From IMG/VR virus record IMGVR_UViG_3300030101_000579, positions 1 to 25,939 of that record: DNA of 25,939 nt, one strand, 5' to 3'. A program made the translations under genes and the position numbers. How positions within the stretch are numbered: position 1 is the first letter of the stretch; each line of letters opens with the position of its first letter. The notes below the pieces were generated by a model, which searched no databases, had not been told where the DNA came from, and saw nothing but the letters and a program-made list of their open reading frames with translations. This document shows positions 13,850 through 21,252 of the stretch, in pieces. The stretch comes from a virus.

Positions 13850-14257
13850 ATGAGAGAACTACCGAAAGAACTTGTCGACCAATTTGTGAAACTGGCTGAT
13901 CGGTTTGAGCTGATTATTCGACAGGACGAACGCGACCAGCTAATCAACAAATTGCGCGGGACGTTGTTTGCGGAACAGATAGCGGAAGCTGAAATCGAAG
14001 AGCCGCCGCTGCCTGAATCGGTCCTGCAGCCGAACGACGATGTCGAACTGACGTCAACCCACTACTGCGCTATTCGCTGGATGTCGCAGGGGTTCATCGC
14101 CGTGCCTACTCTTGCCGGGCATATGGGTGTCCAGAAGAGATCGGTATATTCCTACCTGAGTGATCTGCGAAAGGCGGGTTACGACATAGAGGCGAAAAAT
14201 ACCGGGAACAACCGGGGCGGGTACTACAAAATATATCGGCTTGCCAGATCGGCCTAA
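13850..14257 (+). CDS. Winged-helix DNA-binding protein candidate, 135 aa
   Basis: The C-terminal half (about residues 65-130) looks like a winged helix-turn-helix. It has a first helix (THYCAIRWMSQ), IAVPTLAGHMGVQKRSVYSYLSDLRKAG as the helix-turn-helix with its recognition helix, then DIEAKNTGNNRGGYYKIY as the wing. The N-terminal half is charged and helical (ELVDQFVKLADRFELI, RDQLINKLRGTLF) and could mediate dimerisation. AAGGG lies about ten bases before the ATG. The upstream extension to 13787 is not used. It is a plausible regulator of this accessory block. Confidence 0.72.
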   Translation: MRELPKELVDQFVKLADRFELIIRQDERDQLINKLRGTLFAEQIAEAEIEEPPLPESVLQPNDDVELTSTHYCAIRWMSQGFIAVPTLAGHMGVQKRSVYSYLSDLRKAGYDIEAKNTGNNRGGYYKIYRLARSA

Positions 14258-14272
14258 AAAACGTACAACATT

Positions 14273-14296
14273 GGGGCCGGTGCTTCTACCGGCCTC
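14273..14296 (+). promoter_or_regulatory. Intergenic hairpin, possible attenuator
   Basis: GGGGCCGGT and ACCGGCCTC form a nine-base stem (one G-T pair) with a GCTTCT loop between the winged-helix gene and the 74-aa gene. It is followed only by ATTT, so it is weak as a terminator. It may reduce read-through or protect the upstream mRNA. An AAAACGTACA motif lies just before it (14258-14267). Confidence 0.4.
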
Positions 14297-14318
14297 ATTT
14301 ACCAACGGAGAACTTGCG

Positions 14319-14543
14319 ATGCAAAGCACGATTAAGAACGAACTGACCACTGGCGAAGCTGCCGATGTTTTCGCGATTACTGAGCACGAAATCCGCGTGC
14401 TTCGTTGTCATCTCGATGCGATCAACAACCAGATCCGGGGCTTAGAATCGTTTATGGATTCGATGGGTTTTACTAACTACATTGGTAGCTCATCGCCGCG
14501 TTCTATCAAGGTGGGCAACTTCAAGGTGACCAAAGACGATTAA
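14319..14543 (+). CDS. Hypothetical protein, 74 aa
   Basis: Not recognised. The first two thirds look helical (TTGEAADVFAITEHEIRVLRC, read in two parts, and LDAINNQIRGLESFMDSMG), and the tail is polar and basic (SPRSIKVGNFKVTKDD). CGGAG lies about nine bases before the ATG at 14319. In-frame codons upstream to 14241 cross the hairpin and are not used. It is the last gene before a strong terminator. Confidence 0.6.
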   Translation: MQSTIKNELTTGEAADVFAITEHEIRVLRCHLDAINNQIRGLESFMDSMGFTNYIGSSSPRSIKVGNFKVTKDD

Positions 14544-14570
14544 TCACCGACAACCCTTTCCTCCCCAACT

Positions 14571-14598
14571 CCCCCGGCCTTAGTGCTGGGGGTTTTTT
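14571..14598 (+). terminator. Rho-independent terminator
   Basis: CCCCCGGC and GCTGGGGG form an eight-base stem (one G-T pair) around a CTTAGT loop, followed by TTTTTT. It closes the accessory block about 27 bp after the stop of the 74-aa gene and separates it from the packaging operon. Confidence 0.92.
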
Positions 14599-15105
14599 AT
14601 GGGCGGTTGTCGGATATATCGCTTGCGGCTTGTATCGGCGGGATATTTCGGCGGGTTGCTTGTTCGGGTATTGCTGCGCTTTCTGGCATCTATTGAGGGC
14701 ATCGGGCCATTACCGGCATGACAAACTAGGCAACGCGTGCGCGTGCGCGACGGGTGACCCGCTATATATCCGGCGGGATAAATCGCTGGGTGTGTTTTGA
14801 TGGGTGGGGGCCGCCTCGGCGAGGGCATACTGCGACAAGAAAAACTAAAAGAAATATGCCGTGCGCGTAGGCACGCATGGGCCACCCGGGGTACCCCCGC
14901 ATTTGCATGCAATCCCGACAGCAATTTTACTTTTTTGGAGTAATAGGCATACGTAAAAACGTACACCGCAATGAAATACCAAAACGTACACCTTAAGGGG
15001 GTACCGGCGGTTCCTTACTGGGCCACTTTTGCAGATACGGGTGTATATCCCAGCGGGTCTTACACGCAGTGTACTGTCAGATTCCGGATTTGTCAAGAAA
15101 AAAAG
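14599..15105. other. Long non-coding region with palindromes and repeats
   Basis: About 500 bp without a convincing gene, the largest gap in the window. It contains two neighbouring perfect 10-bp palindromes, GGGGTACCCC (14888-14897) and TTGCATGCAA (14903-14912). AAAACGTACACC occurs as a direct repeat at 14956-14967 and 14981-14992. The inverted repeat TACAC-GCA-GTGTA (15061-15073) lies just ahead of the terminase promoter. GGCGGGATA occurs twice, in the stretches around 14637 and 14772. Minus-strand open frames across it have no family resemblance and unusual composition. It could hold operators, an attachment site or an origin; none is proved. Confidence 0.6.
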
Positions 15106-15134
15106 TTGACAACACCGAAAATAGCTCCTATACT
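15106..15134 (+). promoter_or_regulatory. Strong sigma-70-type promoter of the packaging operon
   Basis: TTGACA at 15106-15111 (perfect -35), a 17-base spacer, and TATACT at 15129-15134 (five of six for the -10). This is the best promoter in the window and points at host RNA polymerase. The predicted transcription start, about 6-8 bases after the -10, falls at 15140-15142, only 2-4 bases before the ATG of the small terminase gene at 15144. Confidence 0.85.
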
Positions 15135-15143
15135 TGTGATATT

Positions 15144-15548
15144 ATGAATTTACTTCCGCAAAAACCCGTAAAAGAACGCGAATTGACGCCCCAACAGCGT
15201 ACGTTTCTCGATAATCTCTTCGAAAACGGCGGAAACGTCACTCAAGCAGCCGTAGATGCGGGTTATTCGAAGGGTTCGAGCCAGTGGCTCAAGAAAACTC
15301 TAGCCGATGAGATCGTCGAACGCACAAAAGACATCCTTTCCGTCAATGCGATCAAAGCAGCTAACCGCCTCGTCACGACAATAGACAATCCCGCCCCCGA
15401 ACGCGGTGACGACTTACGTCTCAAGGCAGCAGAATCGCTCCTCACACGCGTCGGCGTACGCGCTCCAGAGCAGATAAACCACAATGTCACGGCAATGCAC
15501 GGTGTAGTTCTGTTGCCACCGAAGAACGAAGTAGTCATCGATGGCTGA
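15144..15548 (+). CDS. Terminase small subunit candidate
   Basis: A 134-aa protein with an N-terminal helix-turn-helix-like segment: LTPQQRTFLDNLFENGGNVTQ then AAVDAGYSKGSSQWLKK (read in separate parts), typical of small terminase subunits that bind the packaging site. The C-terminal part (KAANRLVTTIDNPAP, LRLKAAESLLTRVGV) would form the oligomerisation helices. It lies immediately before, and overlaps by 8 bp, the large subunit gene. The start at 15144 was chosen because the promoter lies just before it; a frame open to 15069 would start upstream of the -35 box. There is no ribosome binding site, so the message is probably leaderless or nearly so. Confidence 0.85.
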   Translation: MNLLPQKPVKERELTPQQRTFLDNLFENGGNVTQAAVDAGYSKGSSQWLKKTLADEIVERTKDILSVNAIKAANRLVTTIDNPAPERGDDLRLKAAESLLTRVGVRAPEQINHNVTAMHGVVLLPPKNEVVIDG

Positions 15549-17232
15549 AGAAGCCCCCAAGAGGCGCGGCAGACCAAAAAAAGACCCTAATGCGCCAAAA
15601 GCCACATATAACCTGTCTACAAAGGAGCGTGCAAGGCGTGCAGCGACGAAACGTGTCAATGCTGCAAAGCGTCGTGCCGCAAAATCAACCAAAGCAGCAG
15701 AGGATAAACGCCGCTATGCCCGAAAGCTCGAAGAACAGGCTACCAAAGTTGAAAACGCTCTTGTCGGCAATCAGTCTGCCACAATCGATCTTGGGGATGT
15801 GGCTGATCTGCCAGACCCAGTATCGGAACTTGTCGGCGAAAGTGAAGTCGTCTTCCAACCGAATACGGGTCCGCAAACGGAATTTCTGTCGGCGGGTGAG
15901 CGAGACGTACTCTACGGTGGTGCAGCAGGGGGCGGTAAATCTTTCGCTCTCTTGGCCGATCCTTTGCGCTACTGTCACAACCCTAATCATCGTGGGCTTC
16001 TTCTTAGGCGTACTCTCGACGAGCTAACCGAACTGATCGACAAGTCTCGTCAACTCTACCCGAAGGCATTTCCGGGTGCGAAGTTCCGAGAGTCGAAGTC
16101 GACGTGGGTCTTTCCGTCCGGGGCGACGATGTGGTTTACGTACCTCGACAAAGACAAAGACGTGACGCGCTTTCAAGGTCAGGCGTTCAACTGGATAGGC
16201 ATCGATGAGATCACACAGTATCCCACACCGTACGTATGGGATTACCTGCGTTCTCGCCTTCGTACTACTGATCCTGAACTCCAGCAACACCTGTACATGC
16301 GCTGCACAGCCAACCCCGGAGGAGTGGGTGGTTGGTGGGTCAAGAAGACTTATATCGATGGCATCGAACCAAACAAGCCTTTTCCTGCCTTCGATATAGA
16401 AACCAAAAAAGACTTTCTGTGGCCTGACAGTCACGAGAAAGCAGGTCAGCCGCTGTTCCTTCGCAAATTCGTACCGGCGCGGTTGACCGACAATCCCTAC
16501 CTGATGGCAGACGGCCAATACGAGGCTATGCTCAGGTCGCTCCCGGATGTCGAACGAAGGCGACTCCTCGAAGGTGATTGGGACGTGGCGGAGGGAGCGG
16601 CCTTTCCCGAGTTTTCACGAGTGCGTCATGTTGTCGAGCCTTATGACCTTCCTACCAACTGGCCCCGCATACGAGCGGCGGACTACGGCTATGCGAGTCC
16701 GTCGTGCGTTTTGTGGGGGGCTATTGACTGGGACAATAATATCTGGATTTATCGCGAACTATATGCTAAACACTTGACAGCAGAAGAGTTAGCCGATAGA
16801 ATATTAGAAGCAGAACAACTCGATCCGTTACCGTACTATACGGTCCTCGACTCGTCGTGCTGGAATAAAACAGGCTTCGGTCCATCGATAGCAGAGACGA
16901 TGATGCGAGTCGGTGTGCGATGGACGCCATCCGACCGTAATCGTATTCAGGGGAAGATGGAAATACATCGTCGCCTCGCTGACGATCCGTACACGAACGA
17001 ACCGCGTCTACGTATCTTCTCTTCGTGTCAGAATATAATCAAACAGCTTGCGGGTATACCCCTGTCGAAAAGCAACAGTGAAGATGTAGACACTAAGTCA
17101 GAAGATCACGCGTACGACGCCTTACGCTACATGTTGATGACACGAGTGAGCGGATACTCGTCGATCCACAAACAACTCGGCGCAATCAAGAATCAAGTCC
17201 ACCAAGTTCACGACGCGACATTCGGATATTAA
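15541..17232 (+). CDS. Terminase large subunit (packaging ATPase/nuclease)
   Basis: The motor that pumps DNA into the prohead and cuts it, 563 aa. Walker A is GGAAGGGKS (126-134), Walker B is WIGIDEI (D222, catalytic E223), and the probable coupling motif is CTANPGG near 255. Nuclease acids are D381 (AADYGYA), D437 (VLDSS) and D522 or D527 (SEDHAYDALRY). The first ~75 residues are an unusual strongly basic extension with an AT-hook-like RRGRPKK at 8-14, followed by alanine-, lysine- and arginine-rich helix. The ATG overlaps the end of the small subunit gene (ATGGCTGA). The family call is firm; the role of the extension is inference. Confidence 0.95.
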   Translation: MAEEAPKRRGRPKKDPNAPKATYNLSTKERARRAATKRVNAAKRRAAKSTKAAEDKRRYARKLEEQATKVENALVGNQSATIDLGDVADLPDPVSELVGESEVVFQPNTGPQTEFLSAGERDVLYGGAAGGGKSFALLADPLRYCHNPNHRGLLLRRTLDELTELIDKSRQLYPKAFPGAKFRESKSTWVFPSGATMWFTYLDKDKDVTRFQGQAFNWIGIDEITQYPTPYVWDYLRSRLRTTDPELQQHLYMRCTANPGGVGGWWVKKTYIDGIEPNKPFPAFDIETKKDFLWPDSHEKAGQPLFLRKFVPARLTDNPYLMADGQYEAMLRSLPDVERRRLLEGDWDVAEGAAFPEFSRVRHVVEPYDLPTNWPRIRAADYGYASPSCVLWGAIDWDNNIWIYRELYAKHLTAEELADRILEAEQLDPLPYYTVLDSSCWNKTGFGPSIAETMMRVGVRWTPSDRNRIQGKMEIHRRLADDPYTNEPRLRIFSSCQNIIKQLAGIPLSKSNSEDVDTKSEDHAYDALRYMLMTRVSGYSSIHKQLGAIKNQVHQVHDATFGY

Positions 17233-17235
17233 TCG

Positions 17236-18849
17236 ATGGCAGAACTCGATCCAAAAACAGCTACAATACGCGAGGTCGCACAGGCATACGCTACAAAGAA
17301 CAAGCGAGGGGACGCTTTCGTCACATCCTCCGTACAGTTCTTCAAAGACATCGCTGATCAACCCGGCTCTGCTATGCGTCTTTTCGAAAAGGATGCGGAC
17401 GGAATCACTCTTCTCTCTCGTACGTTTAAGAATAGTGAAGACACGTCAACCGTTAAGACTGCCATGCAAAATTTGCGGCAGGTCGGCCTGACGCTCAAGG
17501 GTCTGTATGGTCCGGACACTCCAGAGTATAAGCTCCTTCCGGACAAGGCTCCGAACACGGACCTCAACAATCGAATCTTCGGACGCTCCGAACCTGCAAA
17601 GGCAGTATCTGAAGTTGCAATCAACCCGGATAAGGCCAAGATGAGCCAGTTGTTCGCGGGTGTTGCAAAGTATCTCGACGACCCGAAGACTCGTCCTATC
17701 GCACAAGCAATTATTTTTAATTTAAACACAGGCTTACGTCCTAACGCTGCGGCAGGTCTCAAAGTAACATCTTACAAGCCTGACAGCGGTGCTATCTACA
17801 TCGAATCAGAAGCGAAGGGTGCAAAGGGACGCGCTGTCAATATCCCTTTAAATCCAGTTGCAGATAGCATCCTGCAACAAAACCTGACTACTGGCAGTAA
17901 AGAATTTTTCTTTGTCAAGGCTAACGGGAAGCCCGTAACCTCACAAGACATGACTGACCTTCTAAAGACGGTCAAGGTTAAAGATATCGCATTTGATAGA
18001 GCGACAAATCGTTATTTCGATACTCTCGCGCCTGAAGGTTTCACTGGTAAGAAGGGTTCGCAACTTCTTCGGAATGTTCACGCTACAGTCGGACAGTCGA
18101 TTGGTATAGATCAGGACCGCCTCGCTTACCTTCAAGGCCGTAGCCTCAAGTCGGCAGGTAAAAGCAGCACGGGGGAACTGACAACGTACCAGCAAGCCTT
18201 TCCCGGTGCGGTCGGAGAGGTTGACAGGGCAAACGCAAATATGTTTGCAAGTTTCTGGGCAAACGCTGCAACGGAGGCAGGTTTCGATATCGGGGAACGC
18301 ATCCCGATGCCAACAGAAAGAATCACTACTCAAACTCCCGGATTTGAAGGATATTTTGAACTTCCTGCACAAGAAGCACCTGTTAAGGTAGCCCCGGAAG
18401 CAGATGCGCCTCTACCGACCACGCCTGCTGACTTCGATGACAACACAAAGGCCGCTCTCAAGAGTGCAGGTTTCAATATAGATTACTCGAAGATAACCGA
18501 TAAAGGCGGCAAGATATTAAAAGGACTACTGCCTGTCGCTGTAGGATCAAGCGCAATCATAGCTTCCAGAAAAGCAGAAGGGCAGGGAGACACTCCCTTT
18601 GTAGCTGGCATGAAGGGTGTTGCAGCAGGAGCGTCAGAGCTAATAGCACCTCCCGGAATGGCATTCAGTGATAGAGAGTTTCGTGAAGATCAGAGGGCTA
18701 CGACTCCCGGTGGATCAGGTCTTGGTCCGCGAACAGACGTTGCCCCTCAAACAGATGCTCTGGGATATATCAAACCAGAGTTTGCAATGTATCCTATGAA
18801 AGACGCTCCGCGTGAAAGTTTCTTAGATACTAAAGTAAAACAACCCTAA
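17236..18849 (+). CDS. Tyrosine-recombinase-like protein with a virion-type C-terminal extension
   Basis: A 537-aa protein in the head operon. Residues ~135-325 read like a tyrosine recombinase catalytic domain: TGLRPNAA holds the first arginine (R168), GAKGRAVNIPL looks like the lysine beta-hairpin (K194 or K197), LLRNVHAT holds the second arginine (R279), and ELTTYQQAF holds a candidate nucleophile (Y318). Spacings are like lambda integrase (99 and 31 there, 111 and 39 here). The two conserved histidines are not where expected (Q276 for the HxxR histidine, LQGRS for LGH), so activity is uncertain. Residues ~400-537 differ: a hydrophobic, glycine-rich LLPVAVGSSAIIAS segment, then GMKGVAAGAS and proline-rich sequence like a virion or ejected protein. 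It starts 3 bp after the terminase stop with no clear ribosome binding site. Confidence 0.75.
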   Translation: MAELDPKTATIREVAQAYATKNKRGDAFVTSSVQFFKDIADQPGSAMRLFEKDADGITLLSRTFKNSEDTSTVKTAMQNLRQVGLTLKGLYGPDTPEYKLLPDKAPNTDLNNRIFGRSEPAKAVSEVAINPDKAKMSQLFAGVAKYLDDPKTRPIAQAIIFNLNTGLRPNAAAGLKVTSYKPDSGAIYIESEAKGAKGRAVNIPLNPVADSILQQNLTTGSKEFFFVKANGKPVTSQDMTDLLKTVKVKDIAFDRATNRYFDTLAPEGFTGKKGSQLLRNVHATVGQSIGIDQDRLAYLQGRSLKSAGKSSTGELTTYQQAFPGAVGEVDRANANMFASFWANAATEAGFDIGERIPMPTERITTQTPGFEGYFELPAQEAPVKVAPEADAPLPTTPADFDDNTKAALKSAGFNIDYSKITDKGGKILKGLLPVAVGSSAIIASRKAEGQGDTPFVAGMKGVAAGASELIAPPGMAFSDREFREDQRATTPGGSGLGPRTDVAPQTDALGYIKPEFAMYPMKDAPRESFLDTKVKQP

Positions 18850-18860
18850 CGGAGGAAAAA

Positions 18861-19097
18861 ATGGCAAACCAGACCACGGGTAATTACAACTTTGGTGAAG
18901 CGTACATCATGAACGCCGATGCAACAACCATCGACGATCAGATGGGCGCGGACAAGCTCTATCGTGAGGGTCTCGAATTCGACACTCGCGCGAAGACCGA
19001 TGTCCTCACTGAAGACATGCCCAAGCAACAGACTAAGCCGACTGTAGAGGCTTCTCTGTTCAGCATGGCTGATGACCGCCCACAAGGCAACGACTAA
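18861..19097 (+). CDS. Small hypothetical protein of the head operon, 78 aa
   Basis: Not recognised. It is polar and acidic, beginning MANQTTGNYNFGEAYIMNAD and ending MADDRPQGND, with no membrane segment or cysteine. A strong GGAGG lies six bases before the ATG. It sits directly before the portal gene in a tightly packed operon, so it may be a minor head component or assembly factor, which is inference. Confidence 0.7.
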   Translation: MANQTTGNYNFGEAYIMNADATTIDDQMGADKLYREGLEFDTRAKTDVLTEDMPKQQTKPTVEASLFSMADDRPQGND

Positions 19098-19106
19098 AGG
19101 ATTATC

Positions 19107-21221
19107 ATGTCCGAAAACTTCCTAGAGCCGCAAGACGACACGGCAGTACCTATTCCGTCCCCTGAAGAACAGATGCCCGGCCTTGCCGGGTACGTCACGT
19201 CTAAATTTAAAGACGCAGAGAACGGCAGATATTCGTACGAGCAGCGTTGGCTTAAGGCGTACAAAAACTTTCGAGGAATCTACGATTCGACAACGCAATA
19301 CCGCGACTCAGAAAGGTCGAAGGTATTCATAAAAATAACAAAGACGAAAGTTCTTGCGGCGTACGGACAGATCGTCGACATCCTGTTTGCGAACAAAAAG
19401 TTTCCACTGGTTGTCGAGTCGACTCCCGTACCGGAAGGCATCGCAGAGTTCGCACATGCGCGGACGCCTGTCGATGAAATCAAACCCAGCGATCCGTACG
19501 GATTCCCCGGTGATGGACGTATGATAGCTCCGGGAGGTTTGATGGCGTCCGACTCCCACGTCTTGGGATCGTACGGAAAAGAGTTCGGGGATATGCTCGT
19601 TCCGGGCAAAGCGAAAGTCGGTGAACCACAGTTCGAACCGGCAAAGGAACAGGCCCGTCGGATGGAGAAGCTGATCCACGATCAACTCCTCGACACGAAT
19701 GCGGTCAACGTATTCCGCAAAGCGATATTCGAGTCCGCACTCTTGGGCACGGGCATCGTCAAGGGGCCGTTCAATTTCTTCAAGCGTGTCCACAAGTGGC
19801 AGCGCGGTGAAGATGGTGAGCGCGACTACATGCCCTACGAGAAGACTGTGCCTCGTATCGAGGCCGTCTCGCTTTGGGATTTCCACCCTGACCCGTCAGC
19901 TACGTCGATAGAGGATTGCGAGTACGTCATCGAGCGTCACCGCATGAATAGACAACAGCTACGTAGTCTCATCATGCGGCCACACTTCGACGCTACAGCG
20001 ATTCAAAATGTCCTTGCGAAGGGGCCGAACTATTCTGACAAATATTACGAAGACACGATCCGAGAGGACGAAACCGAAGCGTACTATCAAGAGAATCGTT
20101 TCGAAGTCCTTGAGTATTGGGGCGTCCTCGATGCTTACTTCGCTGACGAAGTAGGCTTAGAGGAAGCTAAAAACATGTCGGAGTTCGACCAGCTACAGGT
20201 CAACGTGTGGGTGTGTGGCAACGAAGTCTTGCGTTGCGTAGTCAACCCTTTCACTCCTGCGCGGATACCCTATCAAGCGTTTCCGTTCGAGATCAATCCC
20301 TATCAGATTTGGGGTGTTGGTGTCGCAGAGAATATGGAAGATGCCCAACTACTTATGAACGGTCACGTTCGTATGGCTATCGACAACCTCGCCCTCGCTG
20401 GCAACCTCGTCTTCGATGTCGACGAGGCATCCCTCGTGCCGGGACAGAACATGGACATCTTCCCCGGCAAGATATTCCGTCGTCAGTCAGGTGTTACGGG
20501 CACGGCCATTAACGGCCTTAAGTTCCCGAACACTGCTCCCGAGAACATACAGATGTATCAGATATCTCGCCAGCTTGCTGACGAGGAGACAGGCATACCA
20601 TCGATCATGCACGGTCAGACAGGGGTCACCGGCACCGGACGCACAGCAGCAGGACTGTCTATGCTGATGGGCAGTGCGGGTTTGTCGATGAAGACGGTCA
20701 TCAAGAACATCGACGATCATCTTCTCAAGCCACTCGGTGAAGCGTACTTTCAGTGGAACATGCAGTTCAACATGGAATCGGAGGACATCGAGGGTGACTT
20801 GGAGATTAAGCCACGCGGCGTAGCGGCAGTTATGCAGAAAGAGGTACGCACCCAGCGTCTCACCTCGTTACTGCAGACGATAGCTAATCCGATGCTTGCG
20901 CCGTTTGTGAAGCTGCCGAACCTCATGCGAGAGTTGGCAATCGCACAGGACATCGATCCGGACAGCCTCGTCAACGACGTAAACGAAGCACAACTCTACG
21001 CACAGATGTTACAAGGGATGATGCAGAATGCTCAACAAGCAGCAAGCGCGGAAGCTGGCGGCGCTCCTCAACAGCCCGGAATGGCCCCAAATGGAGGAGT
21101 ACCTAGCGGACCTCCGGGAAGTGACGATTCAGGCCGTGGTGATGGCACAATCGGAGTCGGAGTTGCGCCAGACGCAGGGGAAGCTGGCTTTACTGGAAAT
21201 GCTCCTCAAGTTGAAGAGTAA
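19107..21221 (+). CDS. Portal (head-tail connector) protein
   Basis: A 704-aa protein assigned as the portal, the dodecameric ring through which DNA enters and leaves the head. Support comes from position (after terminase, before scaffold and capsid genes), length typical of podovirus portals, and internal sequence: an N-terminal helical region with YEQRWLKAYKNFRGIYD, a KTKVLAAYGQIVDILF segment, aromatic and acidic stem-region sequence (VSLWDFHPDPSA, YVIERHRMNRQQLR), and a GVAENMEDAQLLMNGHVRMA helix. A DEETGIPSIMHGQ, GTGRTAAGLSMLM region follows, a type common in portals. The last ~65 residues are glycine/proline-rich and overlap another gene in a different frame. AAAGG precedes the ATG. Confidence 0.88.
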   Translation: MSENFLEPQDDTAVPIPSPEEQMPGLAGYVTSKFKDAENGRYSYEQRWLKAYKNFRGIYDSTTQYRDSERSKVFIKITKTKVLAAYGQIVDILFANKKFPLVVESTPVPEGIAEFAHARTPVDEIKPSDPYGFPGDGRMIAPGGLMASDSHVLGSYGKEFGDMLVPGKAKVGEPQFEPAKEQARRMEKLIHDQLLDTNAVNVFRKAIFESALLGTGIVKGPFNFFKRVHKWQRGEDGERDYMPYEKTVPRIEAVSLWDFHPDPSATSIEDCEYVIERHRMNRQQLRSLIMRPHFDATAIQNVLAKGPNYSDKYYEDTIREDETEAYYQENRFEVLEYWGVLDAYFADEVGLEEAKNMSEFDQLQVNVWVCGNEVLRCVVNPFTPARIPYQAFPFEINPYQIWGVGVAENMEDAQLLMNGHVRMAIDNLALAGNLVFDVDEASLVPGQNMDIFPGKIFRRQSGVTGTAINGLKFPNTAPENIQMYQISRQLADEETGIPSIMHGQTGVTGTGRTAAGLSMLMGSAGLSMKTVIKNIDDHLLKPLGEAYFQWNMQFNMESEDIEGDLEIKPRGVAAVMQKEVRTQRLTSLLQTIANPMLAPFVKLPNLMRELAIAQDIDPDSLVNDVNEAQLYAQMLQGMMQNAQQAASAEAGGAPQQPGMAPNGGVPSGPPGSDDSGRGDGTIGVGVAPDAGEAGFTGNAPQVEE

Positions 21222-21252
21222 TTACGAAGCGGTGGTGAGAAACGATGTCTAA
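21028..21252 (+). CDS. Overprinted hypothetical protein at the portal 3' end, 74 aa
   Basis: The frame shares 194 bp with the portal gene and runs 31 bp past its stop, overlapping the next gene by 8 bp. The product looks like a genuine soluble helical protein: QQARKLAALLNSPEWPQMEEY, read in parts, then LREVTIQAVVMAQ, SELRQTQGKLALLEMLLKLK. The portal reading of the same DNA is low-complexity glycine/proline sequence, so the 74-aa frame is the one that looks constrained. Short phage proteins with a SPEW...Q-G...LL layout occur at this place in other phages. AAGGGATG lies upstream of the ATG. The function is unknown. Confidence 0.65.
   Translation: MLNKQQARKLAALLNSPEWPQMEEYLADLREVTIQAVVMAQSESELRQTQGKLALLEMLLKLKSNYEAVVRNDV

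Noticed and set aside
14273-14296. Hairpin as a true terminator
   Set aside because: Only ATTT follows the stem, so it lacks the T run needed for efficient intrinsic termination.
14599-14721. A 40-codon plus-strand frame starting right after the second terminator
   Set aside because: The ATG follows the T run of the terminator directly, with no ribosome binding site; the hydrophobic content alone is not enough.
14580-15096. Two minus-strand open frames (128 and 83 codons) across the large non-coding gap
   Set aside because: No ribosome binding sites, unusual composition, no family resemblance; one runs through the terminator. They look like chance frames in GC-rich DNA.
15069-15143. Upstream extension of the small terminase gene
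   Set aside because: It would begin upstream of the -35 box of the promoter that drives the gene, and the extra residues have no family resemblance.
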